A stretch of 64,000 nucleotides of DNA, from contig NZ_SRYZ01000010.1 in the NCBI RefSeq assembly GCF_004793475.1, forward strand, positions 1 through 64,000. The letters are read 5' to 3'. Within the stretch, counting starts at the first letter, position 1, and every line of letters begins with the position of its first letter. A program made the translations under genes and the position numbers. Source of the DNA: Bacteroides muris (ex Afrizal et al. 2022). Lineage in GTDB: Bacteria; Bacteroidota; Bacteroidia; Bacteroidales; Bacteroidaceae. The notes under the pieces are model-generated. The model was not told where the DNA came from. It did no database searches and saw only the letters and a program-made list of their open reading frames with translations. This document shows, piece after piece, positions 24,733 to 34,225 of this stretch.

Positions 24733-26748
24733 TCATTTTTTCCATATCCGTGCTGTCCATCCTCCTCCGGGTGCCATGCGTATGTTCAGCTTGTCTCCCG
24801 AAGTCACGGTGCGTACTTCTTTCTTGTAGTCGGTTGCTTCCCGCTCGGCATTGATGCCGTCGGAAAAGATTTCGGCTTCGTAACTTCCTTCTTCGAGGAA
24901 GGAAAGATCGATGACGCAGTTGCGGGGTGTCCAGTCGGTCATGGAGGCGATGTACCAGACGTCTCCCTTGCGGCGTGCCAATGTGAGGTATTCGCCTACT
25001 TCACCGTCCAGTGCTACGGTTTCGTCGAAAACGGTAGGCACTTTGGCAATGAAGTCCGTGCATTCTTGCTCCTTCATATATTTGCTGGGGCTGTCGGCAA
25101 GCATCTGCAGCGGGGCCTCGAAGAGGGTGTACATCGCCATTTGGTGTACACGTGTACCCTGGCTCATCGGATGGTCATTGACGGCACGGAAGGTTTCGCG
25201 GGTTGCGTTCATCGTGGCTCCCGGTGTGTAGTCCATCGGACCTATAAGCATACGCAGGTAGGGAGCAGTCACGTCATAGCGCGGGAAGTTGTGAAGGGGG
25301 GCCCCGTTCACTATCGGTTCCCATTTGGCGTTCTCCAATCCCTTTACACCTTCAAAGTTCAGGACGTTGGGATAGGTGCGCTGTATACCGTATGGTTTGA
25401 GACCGTGCAGGTCTAATACCAGGCGGTGCTCGGCGGCGCAGGCTGCAATGCGTTCTACGGACTGTACCAGTGGCTGGTCGTCACGGTCGAAGAAGTCTAT
25501 CTTGAAGCCTTTGATGCCCATCTGTGCATAGTGGCTGAATACGGCTTCCGTATCTTTGGCAGAGTTTCGCCAGCTTGCCCAGAGAATGATGCCCACGCCC
25601 TTCTGGTTTCCGTAGGCTATGAGTTCTTTTAAATCGATATCCGGATTCAGGTCTTTCAATAAGGATTCGTTTCCACTCCAGCCGTCATCGATGATGATAT
25701 ATTCCAGTTTATTGTCGGCGGCAAAGTCGATGAATGCCTTATAAGTCGGGGTGTTCATGCCGGCTTTGAAGTCTACGCCAGTCAGGTTGCAGGTGTTCCA
25801 CCAGTCCCAAGCCACTTTGCCGGGTTTAATCCAGGAAATGTCTTTGATGCGGCAGGCGGGAGCAAGACGCTGTGCCATGTCGTTGTCGGCAAGCTGCGTG
25901 TCCTTTTCGGTGACGAGCACCACACGCCAGGGGAGCTCCTGCTTGGCACAACGGGCGATGTAGTCTGCACGCTTGGTCGGTATCAGGTTCAGCCGGTTGT
26001 GTCCGCCGATTATTTCTTCCAGCGGATAGGGGGCAAATGCTGCCTGCACTCCTTGACGTGTCTGGGGATTTACAGTGAGGAACATGCCGGGATAGTTTTC
26101 CAATCCGGCTTCCATGATAACGGCTTTCTTTCCTCCCTCCAGGCAAACCATCAGTGGGGTGATGGAGAGTGAGTCGGTGTGCATTTTGGACAACGGGGCT
26201 TCGTCGTAGTAAGACTCGAAGGAGAAGCAATAGCGCTCACCGTTGCGGTTGTCGTTTATGTAAGGTACAAATGCCTGGTAATCCTTGTCGAAATTGAAGT
26301 CCGCTGTTTCGTTGAGGACGATAAACGGCTTGTTCTGTTCGGAAATGAAGCGATAGGCAGCGCCGTCATCGTATGCGCGGAACTGTACGCTGTAGCCTCC
26401 GCGGCATTTCAGAGTCAACTGGTTGTAGACATCCTTCACACTTGCTTTTTTATAGAGGGGAGTGGGGAAGGAGGACTCCACAGACTTGCGTTCTGCACGG
26501 ATTACTTTTACATTTTTACCGAAAGTTATTGCTTTCTTGGCTGATTTTTCATCTCTGCCTTGCAGGGCGATGGCAGAGGGTTGCAGCACTGTGGTGCTGT
26601 CGTGTGCAATCTGCCAGGTGAGGGCTTCTCCGGCATCTACCGTAACGGATAGTTTTCCGTTGGGTGATGCCAGTTGGTATTGCTGTGCACGGACCGTGCC
26701 CAAGCAAAGGAATAATAAACAAAAGGTTTGAATAAGGAGGCTTTTCAT
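24733..26748 (-). CDS. GH97 glycosidase, probably retaining alpha-galactosidase type
   Basis: 671-residue exported enzyme (signal peptide MKSLLIQTFCLLFLCLGTVRAQ) with the GH97 plan: N-terminal beta-sandwich, (beta/alpha)8 barrel and C-terminal sandwich. The barrel strand reads MGIKGFKIDFFDRDDQ, which places an Asp where the retaining GH97 subgroup (alpha-galactosidases) has its nucleophile; the inverting SusB-type alpha-glucosidases lack that Asp. Other family stretches are YIIIDDGWSG and GVKGLENAKWEP. Last gene of the operon GH94, aldo/keto reductase, GH97, with a 6-base gap. In a mannan cluster it would remove alpha-1,6-galactose. The subgroup call rests on one motif. Confidence 0.85.
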   Translation of the reverse strand: MKSLLIQTFCLLFLCLGTVRAQQYQLASPNGKLSVTVDAGEALTWQIAHDSTTVLQPSAIALQGRDEKSAKKAITFGKNVKVIRAERKSVESSFPTPLYKKASVKDVYNQLTLKCRGGYSVQFRAYDDGAAYRFISEQNKPFIVLNETADFNFDKDYQAFVPYINDNRNGERYCFSFESYYDEAPLSKMHTDSLSITPLMVCLEGGKKAVIMEAGLENYPGMFLTVNPQTRQGVQAAFAPYPLEEIIGGHNRLNLIPTKRADYIARCAKQELPWRVVLVTEKDTQLADNDMAQRLAPACRIKDISWIKPGKVAWDWWNTCNLTGVDFKAGMNTPTYKAFIDFAADNKLEYIIIDDGWSGNESLLKDLNPDIDLKELIAYGNQKGVGIILWASWRNSAKDTEAVFSHYAQMGIKGFKIDFFDRDDQPLVQSVERIAACAAEHRLVLDLHGLKPYGIQRTYPNVLNFEGVKGLENAKWEPIVNGAPLHNFPRYDVTAPYLRMLIGPMDYTPGATMNATRETFRAVNDHPMSQGTRVHQMAMYTLFEAPLQMLADSPSKYMKEQECTDFIAKVPTVFDETVALDGEVGEYLTLARRKGDVWYIASMTDWTPRNCVIDLSFLEEGSYEAEIFSDGINAEREATDYKKEVRTVTSGDKLNIRMAPGGGWTARIWKK

Positions 26749-26754
26749 GTTGAT

Positions 26755-27759
26755 TTATTTTTGAATGATTTTCTTTATCTTCTCCAGTTCCTCGGCAGAG
26801 AAGTCTGTATTTTCAGTCGCTTTCAGGTTATCTGCCAGTTGGGCAACGGAGCTCGCTCCGATGATGACGCTTGTCACCAGGTCGTCCTTCAACAGCCAGG
26901 CAAGTGACATCTCGGCAAGGGTTTGTCCGCGCGTGCCGGCCACTTCATTAAGAGCCTTGATTTTTTGCAGCGTCTCGTCGGTCAGTGTTTCTTTCTTCAG
27001 GAAAGCTCCCTTTGCCATGCGCGAATCTTCGGGAATACCGTTCAGGTAGCGGTTGGTCAGCAGGCCTTGTGCCAGCGGGGAGAAGGCGATGAAGCCAGTC
27101 CCATTCCCTTTGGCTTGCTGCAGGATACCTTCTTCTTCCGGTTCGCGGTTGAAGAGATTGTATCTGCCTTGATAGAGCAGGCAGTGTACATCCCGTTCTT
27201 CCAGGTATTTGTAGGCAAACTCGGCCGCCTCTTTGGGATATTTGGAGATTCCTACATAGAGTGCTTTGCCTTGCCGTACGATATCAACCAGTGCTTGCAG
27301 GGTCTCTTCAAGTGGAGTAACCGGGTCGTAGCGGTGGGAGTAGAAGATGTCCACATAATCCAGGTTCATCCGTTTCAGACTTTGGTTGAGGCTGCTCATC
27401 AGGTACTTGCGTGAGCCCCACTCCCCATAGGGACCGGGCCACATGTCGTGTCCGGCCTTGGTGGAGATGAACAGTTCGTCCCGATAGGGCATGAAGGATT
27501 TCTTCATAATCATTCCGAAAGTCTCTTCGGCGGAACCGTAGGAAGGACCGTAATTGTTGGCGAGGTCGAAATGCGTGATTCCACGGTCGAAGGCATAGTG
27601 CGCCATGGCCTGGGAATTGGCAAATGTGTTCACGTCGCCGAAGTTGTGCCACAATCCGAGTGATATTTCCGGCAGCAGGATGCCGCTTTGCCCGCAACGG
27701 CGGAATTTCATGCCGTTATCATAGCGTTCGGACGCCGGAGAATAAATTGGGTTTATCAT
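26755..27759 (-). CDS. Aldo/keto reductase (YghZ/Kv-beta-like)
   Basis: 334-residue cytosolic NADPH-dependent reductase. The catalytic tetrad is visible: Asp and Tyr in FDLANNYG, Lys in FISTKAGHDMW, His in FYSHRYD. The NADPH-binding end is VIIGASSVAQLADN. The N terminus RRCGQSGILLPEISLGLW and the length match the E. coli YghZ (L-glyceraldehyde 3-phosphate reductase) and Kv-beta subfamilies. It lies between GH94 (18-base gap) and GH97 (6-base gap), so it is expressed with the cluster. What it reduces here is unclear; a sugar aldehyde is the simplest idea. Confidence 0.88.
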   Translation of the reverse strand: MINPIYSPASERYDNGMKFRRCGQSGILLPEISLGLWHNFGDVNTFANSQAMAHYAFDRGITHFDLANNYGPSYGSAEETFGMIMKKSFMPYRDELFISTKAGHDMWPGPYGEWGSRKYLMSSLNQSLKRMNLDYVDIFYSHRYDPVTPLEETLQALVDIVRQGKALYVGISKYPKEAAEFAYKYLEERDVHCLLYQGRYNLFNREPEEEGILQQAKGNGTGFIAFSPLAQGLLTNRYLNGIPEDSRMAKGAFLKKETLTDETLQKIKALNEVAGTRGQTLAEMSLAWLLKDDLVTSVIIGASSVAQLADNLKATENTDFSAEELEKIKKIIQK

Positions 27760-27777
27760 GATATTGTATTTTGTGGG

Positions 27778-30291
27778 TTACCCCATTATTACTTCTACTG
27801 TATGCGTGCCCGGCAGATGGTTTACTACATTGCCTTTTATCGGCCGGCCGTCTACTGTGATTGACTGGATGCCTTTGCACACACCATCGGGATTCTTCAC
27901 GGTAATATGATATTCCGCTCCGCGGAACTTGCGCTTCACGTTGAAGCCTTTCCAGTCTGACGGGATACAAGGATTGATTTCCAGACCTTCATACGAAGGC
28001 TTGATGCCGAGTATGAATTGCGTAATGGCATACCACATCCAGGCAGCCGTTCCCGTCAGCCAGCTGTTTTTGCCTTCACCGGGGCGGGCGGCATCCTTGC
28101 CGGCCACCATCTGGCAGCATACGTAAGGTTCTACTTTATGCAGGGCACTGTGTTCTTCGGTGTACGACGGGCATATCTTGCGGAAATACTCCCAGGAACG
28201 GTCACCCCGTCCCAGTACGGTTTCTCCGATGATGACCCACGGGTTGTTGTGGCAGAAGATACCCGCATTCTCCTTGTAGCCGGCGGGATAGGTGGAGATT
28301 TCTCCATACTCCACAACATAGCGGGTGAAGGGTGGATTGTTGAGTACAATACCGTGCTCGCAGTCCAGGCGTTCCTTTACGGAGTCCAGCGCTTTTTTTA
28401 CCATGCCTTCTTCCAGTCCGATGCCTGCCATGGTGCACCAGCCTTGCGATTCGATGAAGATTTGTCCTTCTTCGTTCTCTTTGGAGCCTACCTTGTGGCC
28501 GAAGTAATCGTAGGCGCGCAGATACCAGTCTCCGTCCCAGCCGTGTTTTTTTACGGCTTCCACCATATTGTCTATGTAGGTTTGCGCTCTGTTTGCTTCG
28601 TCGTCTTTACCCAGACGGCGGCATAGTTCCACATAGTCGCGTCCGCATACCACGAACAAGCCGGCAATCATCAGTGATTCAGCCTGGCTGCCTTCCGTCT
28701 GGTTTTCCGTGGTCTGGAAGGATTCATTCGGGTCCCAGGAGAAGCAGTTCAGGTTCAGGCAGTCGTTCCAGTCGGCACGGCCGATGAGGGGCAGCATGTG
28801 GGGGCCGAGGTTCTCGATGACGTGGTTGAAGGAGACGCGCAGGTGCTCGAACAGAGACACTTCCGAACCTTCCTTGTTGTCGAAGGGGATGGGCTCATCC
28901 AGGATACTGAAGTCTCCCGATTCCTTGATGTATGCCACCGTACCGAAGATAAGCCACATGGGGTCGTCGTTGAAGCCGCCGCCGATGTCGTTGTTGCCGC
29001 GTTTGGTCAGCGGTTGGTATTGGTGGTAGCATCCTCCGTCGGGGAATTGGGTAGAAGCTATGTCGATGATTCGTTCGCGGGCTCGTTCCGGTATCTGATG
29101 CACGAAGCCCACGAGGTCCTGGTTGGAGTCGCGGAAACCCATTCCACGACCGATGCCGCTCTCGAAGAAAGAGGCGGAACGGGACATGTTGAAGGTAATC
29201 ATGCACTGATACTGGTTCCAGATGTTCACCATGCGGTCTAGCTTTTCTTCGTCGGTCTTTACGACGTAGATGTCCAGCAGGCGGTCCCAGTAGGCTTTCA
29301 GTTCGGCAAAGGCGGCATCTACTTTGGCGGTGGTGTCGAAGGCCGAAATCATCGCCTTAGCCTTTACCTTATTTATAATAGGTGAAGAGGGTACACTCTG
29401 CTTGAACGCTTCATGCAGAGATTCTTCACGTTCCTCGAACTTTGCCTCCTGCTTGTTTTCCACATAGCCCAGCAGGAAGATGAAGTCGCGACTTTCGCCG
29501 GGTTGCAGTTCTACTTCCAGATAGTGCGAGGCGATGGGACTCCAACCGTGGGCAATGCTGTTGCCCGGTCTGCCTTCTACTACCCGTTCCGGGGCGGTAA
29601 ACTCGTTGTAGAGCCCCACGAACGTTTCGCGGTCTGTATCGAATCCGTCTACAGGTGTATTGACGCTGTAGAAGGCGTAGTGGTTGCGACGTTCCTTGTA
29701 TTCCGTCTTGTGGTAGATGACGGACCCGTCCACTTCCACCTCTCCCGTGGAGAAGTTGCGCTGGAAGTTCTCCATGTCCGTAGCGGCATTCCACAAGCAC
29801 CATTCGGCGAAGGAGAACAGTTTGAGTCTTCTCACTTTGGCAGAAGTGTTCCGCAGGGTCAGCTTCTGCACCTCTCCCCAGATTTTCAGTGGGACGAAGA
29901 AGAGCAGGCTGGCCTCAATGCCGTCTTTGGCTCCGGTGATGCGGGTATAGCTCATTCCATGACGGCACTCGTAGCTATCGAGGGCTGTCTTGCAGGGCTT
30001 CCATGTCGGCGACCATACGCTGCCGCCTTCGTTGATGTAGAAGTAGCGTCCCCCGTTGTCCATCGGCACGCTGTTGTAGCGGTAGCGGGTGATACGGCGG
30101 AACTTGGCATCCTTGTAGAAGGAGTAGCCTCCGGCGGTATTGGAGATGAGCGAGAAGAAATCTTCATTGCCCAGGTAGTTAATCCAAGGCCAGGGTGTCT
30201 TGGGGTCGGTAATGACGTATTCGCGGTTTTCGTCATCGAAATATCCGAATCTTTTGTCTTGCATATTATTTTTGTTTTTGGTTTGATTCAT
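27778..30291 (-). CDS. GH94 phosphorylase, probable cellobiose phosphorylase
   Basis: 837-residue cytosolic enzyme (no signal peptide) that phosphorolyses a beta-linked disaccharide to a sugar 1-phosphate plus a free sugar. The N terminus [20 protein letters not shown] and [17 protein letters not shown] is very close to cellobiose phosphorylases. The general-acid Asp lies in [15 protein letters not shown], and phosphate-binding segments TAAWMWYA and [15 protein letters not shown] follow. Length is about the family norm of 810. The codon-10 Met (30264) is a better start by family alignment than 30291. First gene of the minus-strand operon. In a glucomannan setting it would use Glc-Glc units left after backbone cutting; Glc-Man is not excluded. 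Confidence 0.88.
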   Translation of the reverse strand: MNQTKNKNNMQDKRFGYFDDENREYVITDPKTPWPWINYLGNEDFFSLISNTAGGYSFYKDAKFRRITRYRYNSVPMDNGGRYFYINEGGSVWSPTWKPCKTALDSYECRHGMSYTRITGAKDGIEASLLFFVPLKIWGEVQKLTLRNTSAKVRRLKLFSFAEWCLWNAATDMENFQRNFSTGEVEVDGSVIYHKTEYKERRNHYAFYSVNTPVDGFDTDRETFVGLYNEFTAPERVVEGRPGNSIAHGWSPIASHYLEVELQPGESRDFIFLLGYVENKQEAKFEEREESLHEAFKQSVPSSPIINKVKAKAMISAFDTTAKVDAAFAELKAYWDRLLDIYVVKTDEEKLDRMVNIWNQYQCMITFNMSRSASFFESGIGRGMGFRDSNQDLVGFVHQIPERARERIIDIASTQFPDGGCYHQYQPLTKRGNNDIGGGFNDDPMWLIFGTVAYIKESGDFSILDEPIPFDNKEGSEVSLFEHLRVSFNHVIENLGPHMLPLIGRADWNDCLNLNCFSWDPNESFQTTENQTEGSQAESLMIAGLFVVCGRDYVELCRRLGKDDEANRAQTYIDNMVEAVKKHGWDGDWYLRAYDYFGHKVGSKENEEGQIFIESQGWCTMAGIGLEEGMVKKALDSVKERLDCEHGIVLNNPPFTRYVVEYGEISTYPAGYKENAGIFCHNNPWVIIGETVLGRGDRSWEYFRKICPSYTEEHSALHKVEPYVCCQMVAGKDAARPGEGKNSWLTGTAAWMWYAITQFILGIKPSYEGLEINPCIPSDWKGFNVKRKFRGAEYHITVKNPDGVCKGIQSITVDGRPIKGNVVNHLPGTHTVEVIMG

Positions 30292-30335
30292 TTCCGGTAG
30301 TCGCGTCGTCCGGTCATTTTTCCGGAAGCACGCTT

Positions 30336-30343
30336 CAAATTTA
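30336..30343 (-). promoter_or_regulatory. Putative -7 box of the GH94 operon
   Basis: CAAATTTA on the plus strand reads TAAATTTG on the minus strand (TAnnTTTG). The palindromic operator at 30415-30430 lies 71 bases upstream, farther than at the plus-strand promoters. Whether the shared operator also drives this operon is open. Confidence 0.4.
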
Positions 30344-30414
30344 AAAACTTTTCTCCTATCCCTCTTGTTTGCCCGGTGTGTTTTTTCCCTTTGGAAACAT
30401 GAAGTACCGGAAAA

Positions 30415-30459
30415 TGATACAAAAGTATCACTGTGCGAATCTTTTTCGCTCTATCTTTG
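30415..30459 (+). promoter_or_regulatory. Operator plus promoter of the GH2 gene
   Basis: Palindrome TGATACAAAAGTATCA (30415-30430), 21 bases, then the -7 box TATCTTTG (30452-30459). The same palindrome type at the same 21-base distance occurs before the CE7, GH5_7 and second SusC genes. The position overlaps where a -33 element would be, which fits an activator site. Confidence 0.75.
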
Positions 30460-30484
30460 TAAACACGTTTTATGATTAACCGAT

Positions 30485-32932
30485 ATGAGATACTTATTCG
30501 CATTTCTATTCTTTCTTGGAATCACTTTTTCTCTTTCCGCCCAATCCGTCCGCGAACGTATTTTGTTGGATGACGGCTGGCTGTTTGCTTTCGGCAATGC
30601 TTCCTCGCCGGAGAAAGACTTTGGCTGCGGAACGGAGTACTTCAACTATCTTACCAAAGCGGCCTCTATCCATAATGAGGGCCCTTACTCCCCCAAGTTC
30701 AATCCGGAGAAGTGGGGTGTGGAGTGGAAAACGGTCAATCTTCCCCATGACTGGGTTGTTGATTTGCCTTATGCCAAAGAGGCGAGCCACAGCCATGGCT
30801 ATAAGACTGTCGGCTATAAATATCCCGAAACGTCGGTAGGATGGTATCGCAAGACATTCACCGTGCCGCAGGAGGATTTGGGCAAGCACCTTTATCTTCA
30901 GTTCGACGGTATTTTCCGCGATGCCCGCCTTTGGATAAACGGCTTCTATCTGGGACACGAGCCCAGCGGCTATGCCACGCAGGTGTACGACATTACGGAA
31001 TACTTGAATTATGGAGAAGAGAATCTTATCTGCGTCCGTGCGGATGCCACGCTCGAGGAGGGCTGGTTTTACGAGGGTGCGGGCATCTACCGCCATGTAT
31101 GGCTGAACAAGACGGCGCCGCTGCATGTGGAGCCATTCGGCGTGTTTGTTTCTTCACGTTTGGAAGAACCTTTTGACAAGGCATTGCTGGTGACGGAAGT
31201 CCGGTTGAAGAACTCGGGAAGCGAGCCTGTCCTCGCCAACGTGTTCTGCCGATTGCTTGATGCCGACGGGCAGGTGCAGATGGAAGACGAAGCAAGAGAA
31301 CCGGTTAATTTACTCCCCCGCGAATCGCGTACCGTGAAAGTGTACACCAAGGTTTTGAATCCGCATCTCTGGAGCACGGATACTCCTTACCTTTATAATA
31401 TGGAGACAAGTGTCCGGCAGAACGGCCGGCAAGTGGATGCCGTAGTCACTCCAATCGGTATTCGCCATATCCGTTTCGATGCCGACAAGGGCTTCTTCCT
31501 GAACGGACAGCCTCTGAAACTGAAAGGCGTGAACATGCACCAGGACCATCCCGGAGTAGGTGCCGGCATCCCCGATGCCCTGCAAGCGTACCGGCTGAAG
31601 GAACTGAAGAAGTTCGGCTGCAATGCCTACCGTTCTTCCCATAACCCGATGACTCCCGAAATGCTCGATGCCTGCGACAGCCTCGGCATCCTTGTGATAG
31701 AAGAAAACCGTCTGACGGGTGTCAACGAGGAACATACTCGCCTGCTGAAACGCATGATAGACCGCGACCGTAACCATCCGTGCATCATCCTTTGGAGTGT
31801 AGGCAACGAGGAGTGGGGCATCGAGTGGAAAGAAAGCGGTACACGCATTGCTGCCACGATGCGCGAATATTGCCACCGTTTCGACCCTACGCGCCTCATG
31901 ACCGTTGCTTCGAGCAGTGGCCCTGCCATCTTGATTCCCGCAGACGTGGCCGGTTATAACTACATCCTTCAGAATCCGGTGGAGCGGCACCGCAAGGATT
32001 ATCCCGGTCGCCGTGCGCTCGGCTCGGAAGAGACTACGGGCTGCGGTACACGCGGCATCTACTTCGATGCCCACGACAAAGGCCACATGGTGGCACACAA
32101 CCGTAGACCGAACGGACCAGACAGTCTGCTGAACTGCATCGAGCGTGGCTGGAAATTCTATGACGAACGTCCCTATCTGGCAGGTCTTTTCTATTGGACG
32201 GGTTTCGACTACCGCGGCGAACCCAACCCCATGAAGTTCCCGGCTACGGGCTCGCAATTCGGCATTCTGGACTACTGCGGCTTCCCCAAGGACGAAGCCT
32301 GGTATCTGAAGTCCTGGTGGACGGATGAACCGGTGCTGCATATCCTTCCCCACTGGAATCTGCAAGGGCACGAAGGTGACAGTATCGACATTTGGGTATA
32401 CAGCAACTGCGATGAAGTGGAATTAACTGTGAACGGCAAGAAACTGGATCGCAAACCGATGCCCCGAAACGGCCATCTTTCCTGGAAAGCCGTTTACCGG
32501 CCCGGTGCAGTGAAGGCTGTAGGCTATAAGAACGGCAAAAAACTATTGACCCGTACTGTGGAGACTGCCGGTGCTCCTGCCCGTATCTCCCTGACAGCGG
32601 ACCGTCCCGTCATTCGGGCGGACAATCGGGACGTGGCGGTGTGCAACATTGAGTTGCAGGACAAGAAGAAACGTTTTGTTCCCACTGCCTGCAGCGACTT
32701 GACGATAACCGTCTCCGGTCCGGTACGCATCCTTGGGGTGGGGAATGGAAATCCCGCTTATCAGGCTACGGAACGTCCGGCCGACGCCGATGCCCGCACC
32801 TGTCAGGTAAAGACATTCAACGGACTTGCGCAGGTATTGCTGCAAAGCACCGGCGAAGTGGGAGAAGCCACACTGACGGTCGTTTCGGAAAACCTGCCGG
32901 AAACTTCCTGCGTTTTGAAGCTGCAGAAGTAA
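30485..32932 (+). CDS. GH2 beta-glycosidase (beta-galactosidase/mannosidase family)
   Basis: 815-residue exported enzyme (signal peptide cleaved after SLSAQ, residue 20). GH2 plan: N-terminal jelly roll (WKTVNLPHDWVV, SVGWYRKTF, LWINGFYLG), Ig-like domain, then a TIM barrel (GVNMHQDHPGVGAG). The acid/base is E442 in WSVGNEEW and the nucleophile E515 in ALGSEETTG. A C-terminal Ig-like region is added (VELTVNGKKLDRKPM and on). The H-Q-D-H-P signature resembles GH2 beta-galactosidases, but substrate cannot be decided between beta-galactoside, beta-mannoside and other. It stands alone behind its own operator and promoter, divergent from the GH94 operon, with the AraC gene next. Confidence 0.85.
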   Translation: MRYLFAFLFFLGITFSLSAQSVRERILLDDGWLFAFGNASSPEKDFGCGTEYFNYLTKAASIHNEGPYSPKFNPEKWGVEWKTVNLPHDWVVDLPYAKEASHSHGYKTVGYKYPETSVGWYRKTFTVPQEDLGKHLYLQFDGIFRDARLWINGFYLGHEPSGYATQVYDITEYLNYGEENLICVRADATLEEGWFYEGAGIYRHVWLNKTAPLHVEPFGVFVSSRLEEPFDKALLVTEVRLKNSGSEPVLANVFCRLLDADGQVQMEDEAREPVNLLPRESRTVKVYTKVLNPHLWSTDTPYLYNMETSVRQNGRQVDAVVTPIGIRHIRFDADKGFFLNGQPLKLKGVNMHQDHPGVGAGIPDALQAYRLKELKKFGCNAYRSSHNPMTPEMLDACDSLGILVIEENRLTGVNEEHTRLLKRMIDRDRNHPCIILWSVGNEEWGIEWKESGTRIAATMREYCHRFDPTRLMTVASSSGPAILIPADVAGYNYILQNPVERHRKDYPGRRALGSEETTGCGTRGIYFDAHDKGHMVAHNRRPNGPDSLLNCIERGWKFYDERPYLAGLFYWTGFDYRGEPNPMKFPATGSQFGILDYCGFPKDEAWYLKSWWTDEPVLHILPHWNLQGHEGDSIDIWVYSNCDEVELTVNGKKLDRKPMPRNGHLSWKAVYRPGAVKAVGYKNGKKLLTRTVETAGAPARISLTADRPVIRADNRDVAVCNIELQDKKKRFVPTACSDLTITVSGPVRILGVGNGNPAYQATERPADADARTCQVKTFNGLAQVLLQSTGEVGEATLTVVSENLPETSCVLKLQK

Positions 32933-33041
32933 GCAGCTTATCATTCATATCATCCGGCGAAGCGGAGACCTTTCTTATGTCTATGGGGCAAGAGAAGGAA
33001 CTCCGCTTCTTTCTTCCTCAAACTATAGTGTGCAAATGTAC

Positions 33042-33101
33042 GAGATGCGCATCTCGTGCTGTATGAGATACACATTTCATGTAGCGTGAGATGTACATCT
33101 C
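33042..33101. repeat. Three palindromes at exact 23-bp spacing
   Basis: Units starting at 33042, 33065 and 33088 each follow the pattern GAGATRYRCATYTC. The first lies in an 18-nt perfect palindrome and the third in a 24-nt perfect palindrome (33083-33106, AGCGTGAGATGT and its complement). The middle unit is imperfect. The array lies about 110 bases past the GH2 stop and about 110 bases before the araC promoter. Confidence 0.75.
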
Positions 33102-33209
33102 ACGCTTCCTTGCATTGGAGCCTGAGGGGGAGAAGGACGGAAGTTGTGCTTTCCCGGGCATCTGCTCATACATAACAATTCTTACCCCTAAATGTAACAA
33201 ATGCTACTA

Positions 33210-33238
33210 TTGTGGATTAAAAAGAATGAGTATATTTG
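33210..33238 (+). promoter_or_regulatory. Promoter of the AraC-type regulator
   Basis: TTG (33210-33212), 18 bases, TATATTTG (33231-33238), 21 bases before the ATG at 33260. A half-operator TGATAC sits at 33244-33249, just past the expected transcription start, and may allow autoregulation. Confidence 0.6.
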
Positions 33239-33259
33239 TGGCATGATACTTTTTAGCCA

Positions 33260-34153
33260 ATGCCTATGGAAAACCAGAACTATATCATGAGGGAGATAAC
33301 CCCTCTGTCGGAACGTGACTGTTTCTATATTGCCGACCGTCACAAAACAGAATTCACCTACCCCATCCATTGCCATGCAGAATATGAACTGAACTTTACG
33401 GAACATGCTTCCGGTGTCCGCCGCGTGGTAGGCGATTCTGCCGAGATTATCGGTGATTATGACCTGGTGCTGATAACCGGTAAGGAGTTGGAGCACGTAT
33501 GGGAGCAACATGAATGTACCTCCGGAGATATTCGGGAGATTACCATCCAGTTCTCTCCCGACTTGTTCTTCGGGAACGTCATCAACAAGAACCAGTTCGA
33601 CAGTATTCGTCGGATGCTGGAGCGTGCACAGTGCGGACTTTGCTTCCCCATGCAGGCCATCATGAAGGTGTACAACTGGCTGGACAAGCTGGCTTCCGAG
33701 GAGCAGGGCTTTTATGCCGTGATGAACTTTCTCCGTATCCTTTACGAACTTTCCCTCTATGACAATGCCCGGGTGTTGTCCAGTTCTTCGTTTGCCAAGA
33801 TAGAGACTTTCTCGGACAGCCGCCGGGTACAGAAGGTGCAGAAATACATTTCCACCCATTATCAGGAGGATATCCGTCTGGCTTCATTGGCCGATATGGT
33901 GGGCATGACCCCGGTCTCCTTCAGCCGTTTCTTCCGCCTGCGCACCGGCAAGACGCTTTCCGACTACATTATCGATATCCGTCTGGGCTTTGCCACGCGT
34001 ATGCTGGTGGATTCCACGCGTACCATTGCCGAGGTGTGCTATGACTGCGGTTTCAACAATCTGTCCAATTTCAATCGCATGTTCAAGCGGAAGAAGGGAT
34101 GCTCGCCGAAGGAATTCCGTGAGAATTACCGGAAAAAGAAGCTGGTGATATGA
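33260..34153 (+). CDS. AraC-family transcriptional regulator
   Basis: 297-residue DNA-binding protein and the only dedicated regulator in the carbohydrate cluster. The N-terminal part is cupin-like (FTYPIHCHAEYELNFTEHAS and following), suitable for sensing a sugar. The C-terminal 100 residues hold two helix-turn-helix motifs: DIRLASLADMVGMTPVSFSR and RTIAEVCYDCGFNNLSNFNR, followed by the family end FKRKKGCSPKEFRENYRK. The start could be 33260 or the ATG at 33266. Its stop codon lies inside the operator of the next gene. It is the natural candidate to bind the TGATA-N5-GTATYA palindromes, although AraC proteins more often use direct repeats. Confidence 0.9.
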   Translation: MPMENQNYIMREITPLSERDCFYIADRHKTEFTYPIHCHAEYELNFTEHASGVRRVVGDSAEIIGDYDLVLITGKELEHVWEQHECTSGDIREITIQFSPDLFFGNVINKNQFDSIRRMLERAQCGLCFPMQAIMKVYNWLDKLASEEQGFYAVMNFLRILYELSLYDNARVLSSSSFAKIETFSDSRRVQKVQKYISTHYQEDIRLASLADMVGMTPVSFSRFFRLRTGKTLSDYIIDIRLGFATRMLVDSTRTIAEVCYDCGFNNLSNFNRMFKRKKGCSPKEFRENYRKKKLVI

Positions 34154-34195
34154 TAAGAAAGTATCAGTATCCTTTATTGAAAGTGCCTATTTTTG
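34151..34195 (+). promoter_or_regulatory. Operator plus promoter of the CE7 esterase
   Basis: TGATAAGAAAGTATCA (34151-34166), 21 bases, then TATTTTTG (34188-34195). The operator overlaps the araC stop codon. The ATG at 34226 is 30 bases after the -7 box. Confidence 0.72.
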
Positions 34196-34225
34196 CACCG
34201 ATGATTAATACTAATATCTGATATT

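Noticed and set aside
31310-32371. 353-codon minus-strand frame opposite the GH2 gene
   Set aside because: The plus strand carries conserved GH2 catalytic motifs over the same interval; the antisense product has no recognisable features.
33042-33101. CRISPR-like or tandem coding repeat
   Set aside because: Three short palindromic units with 9-base gaps, no spacers of CRISPR size, and no reading frame.
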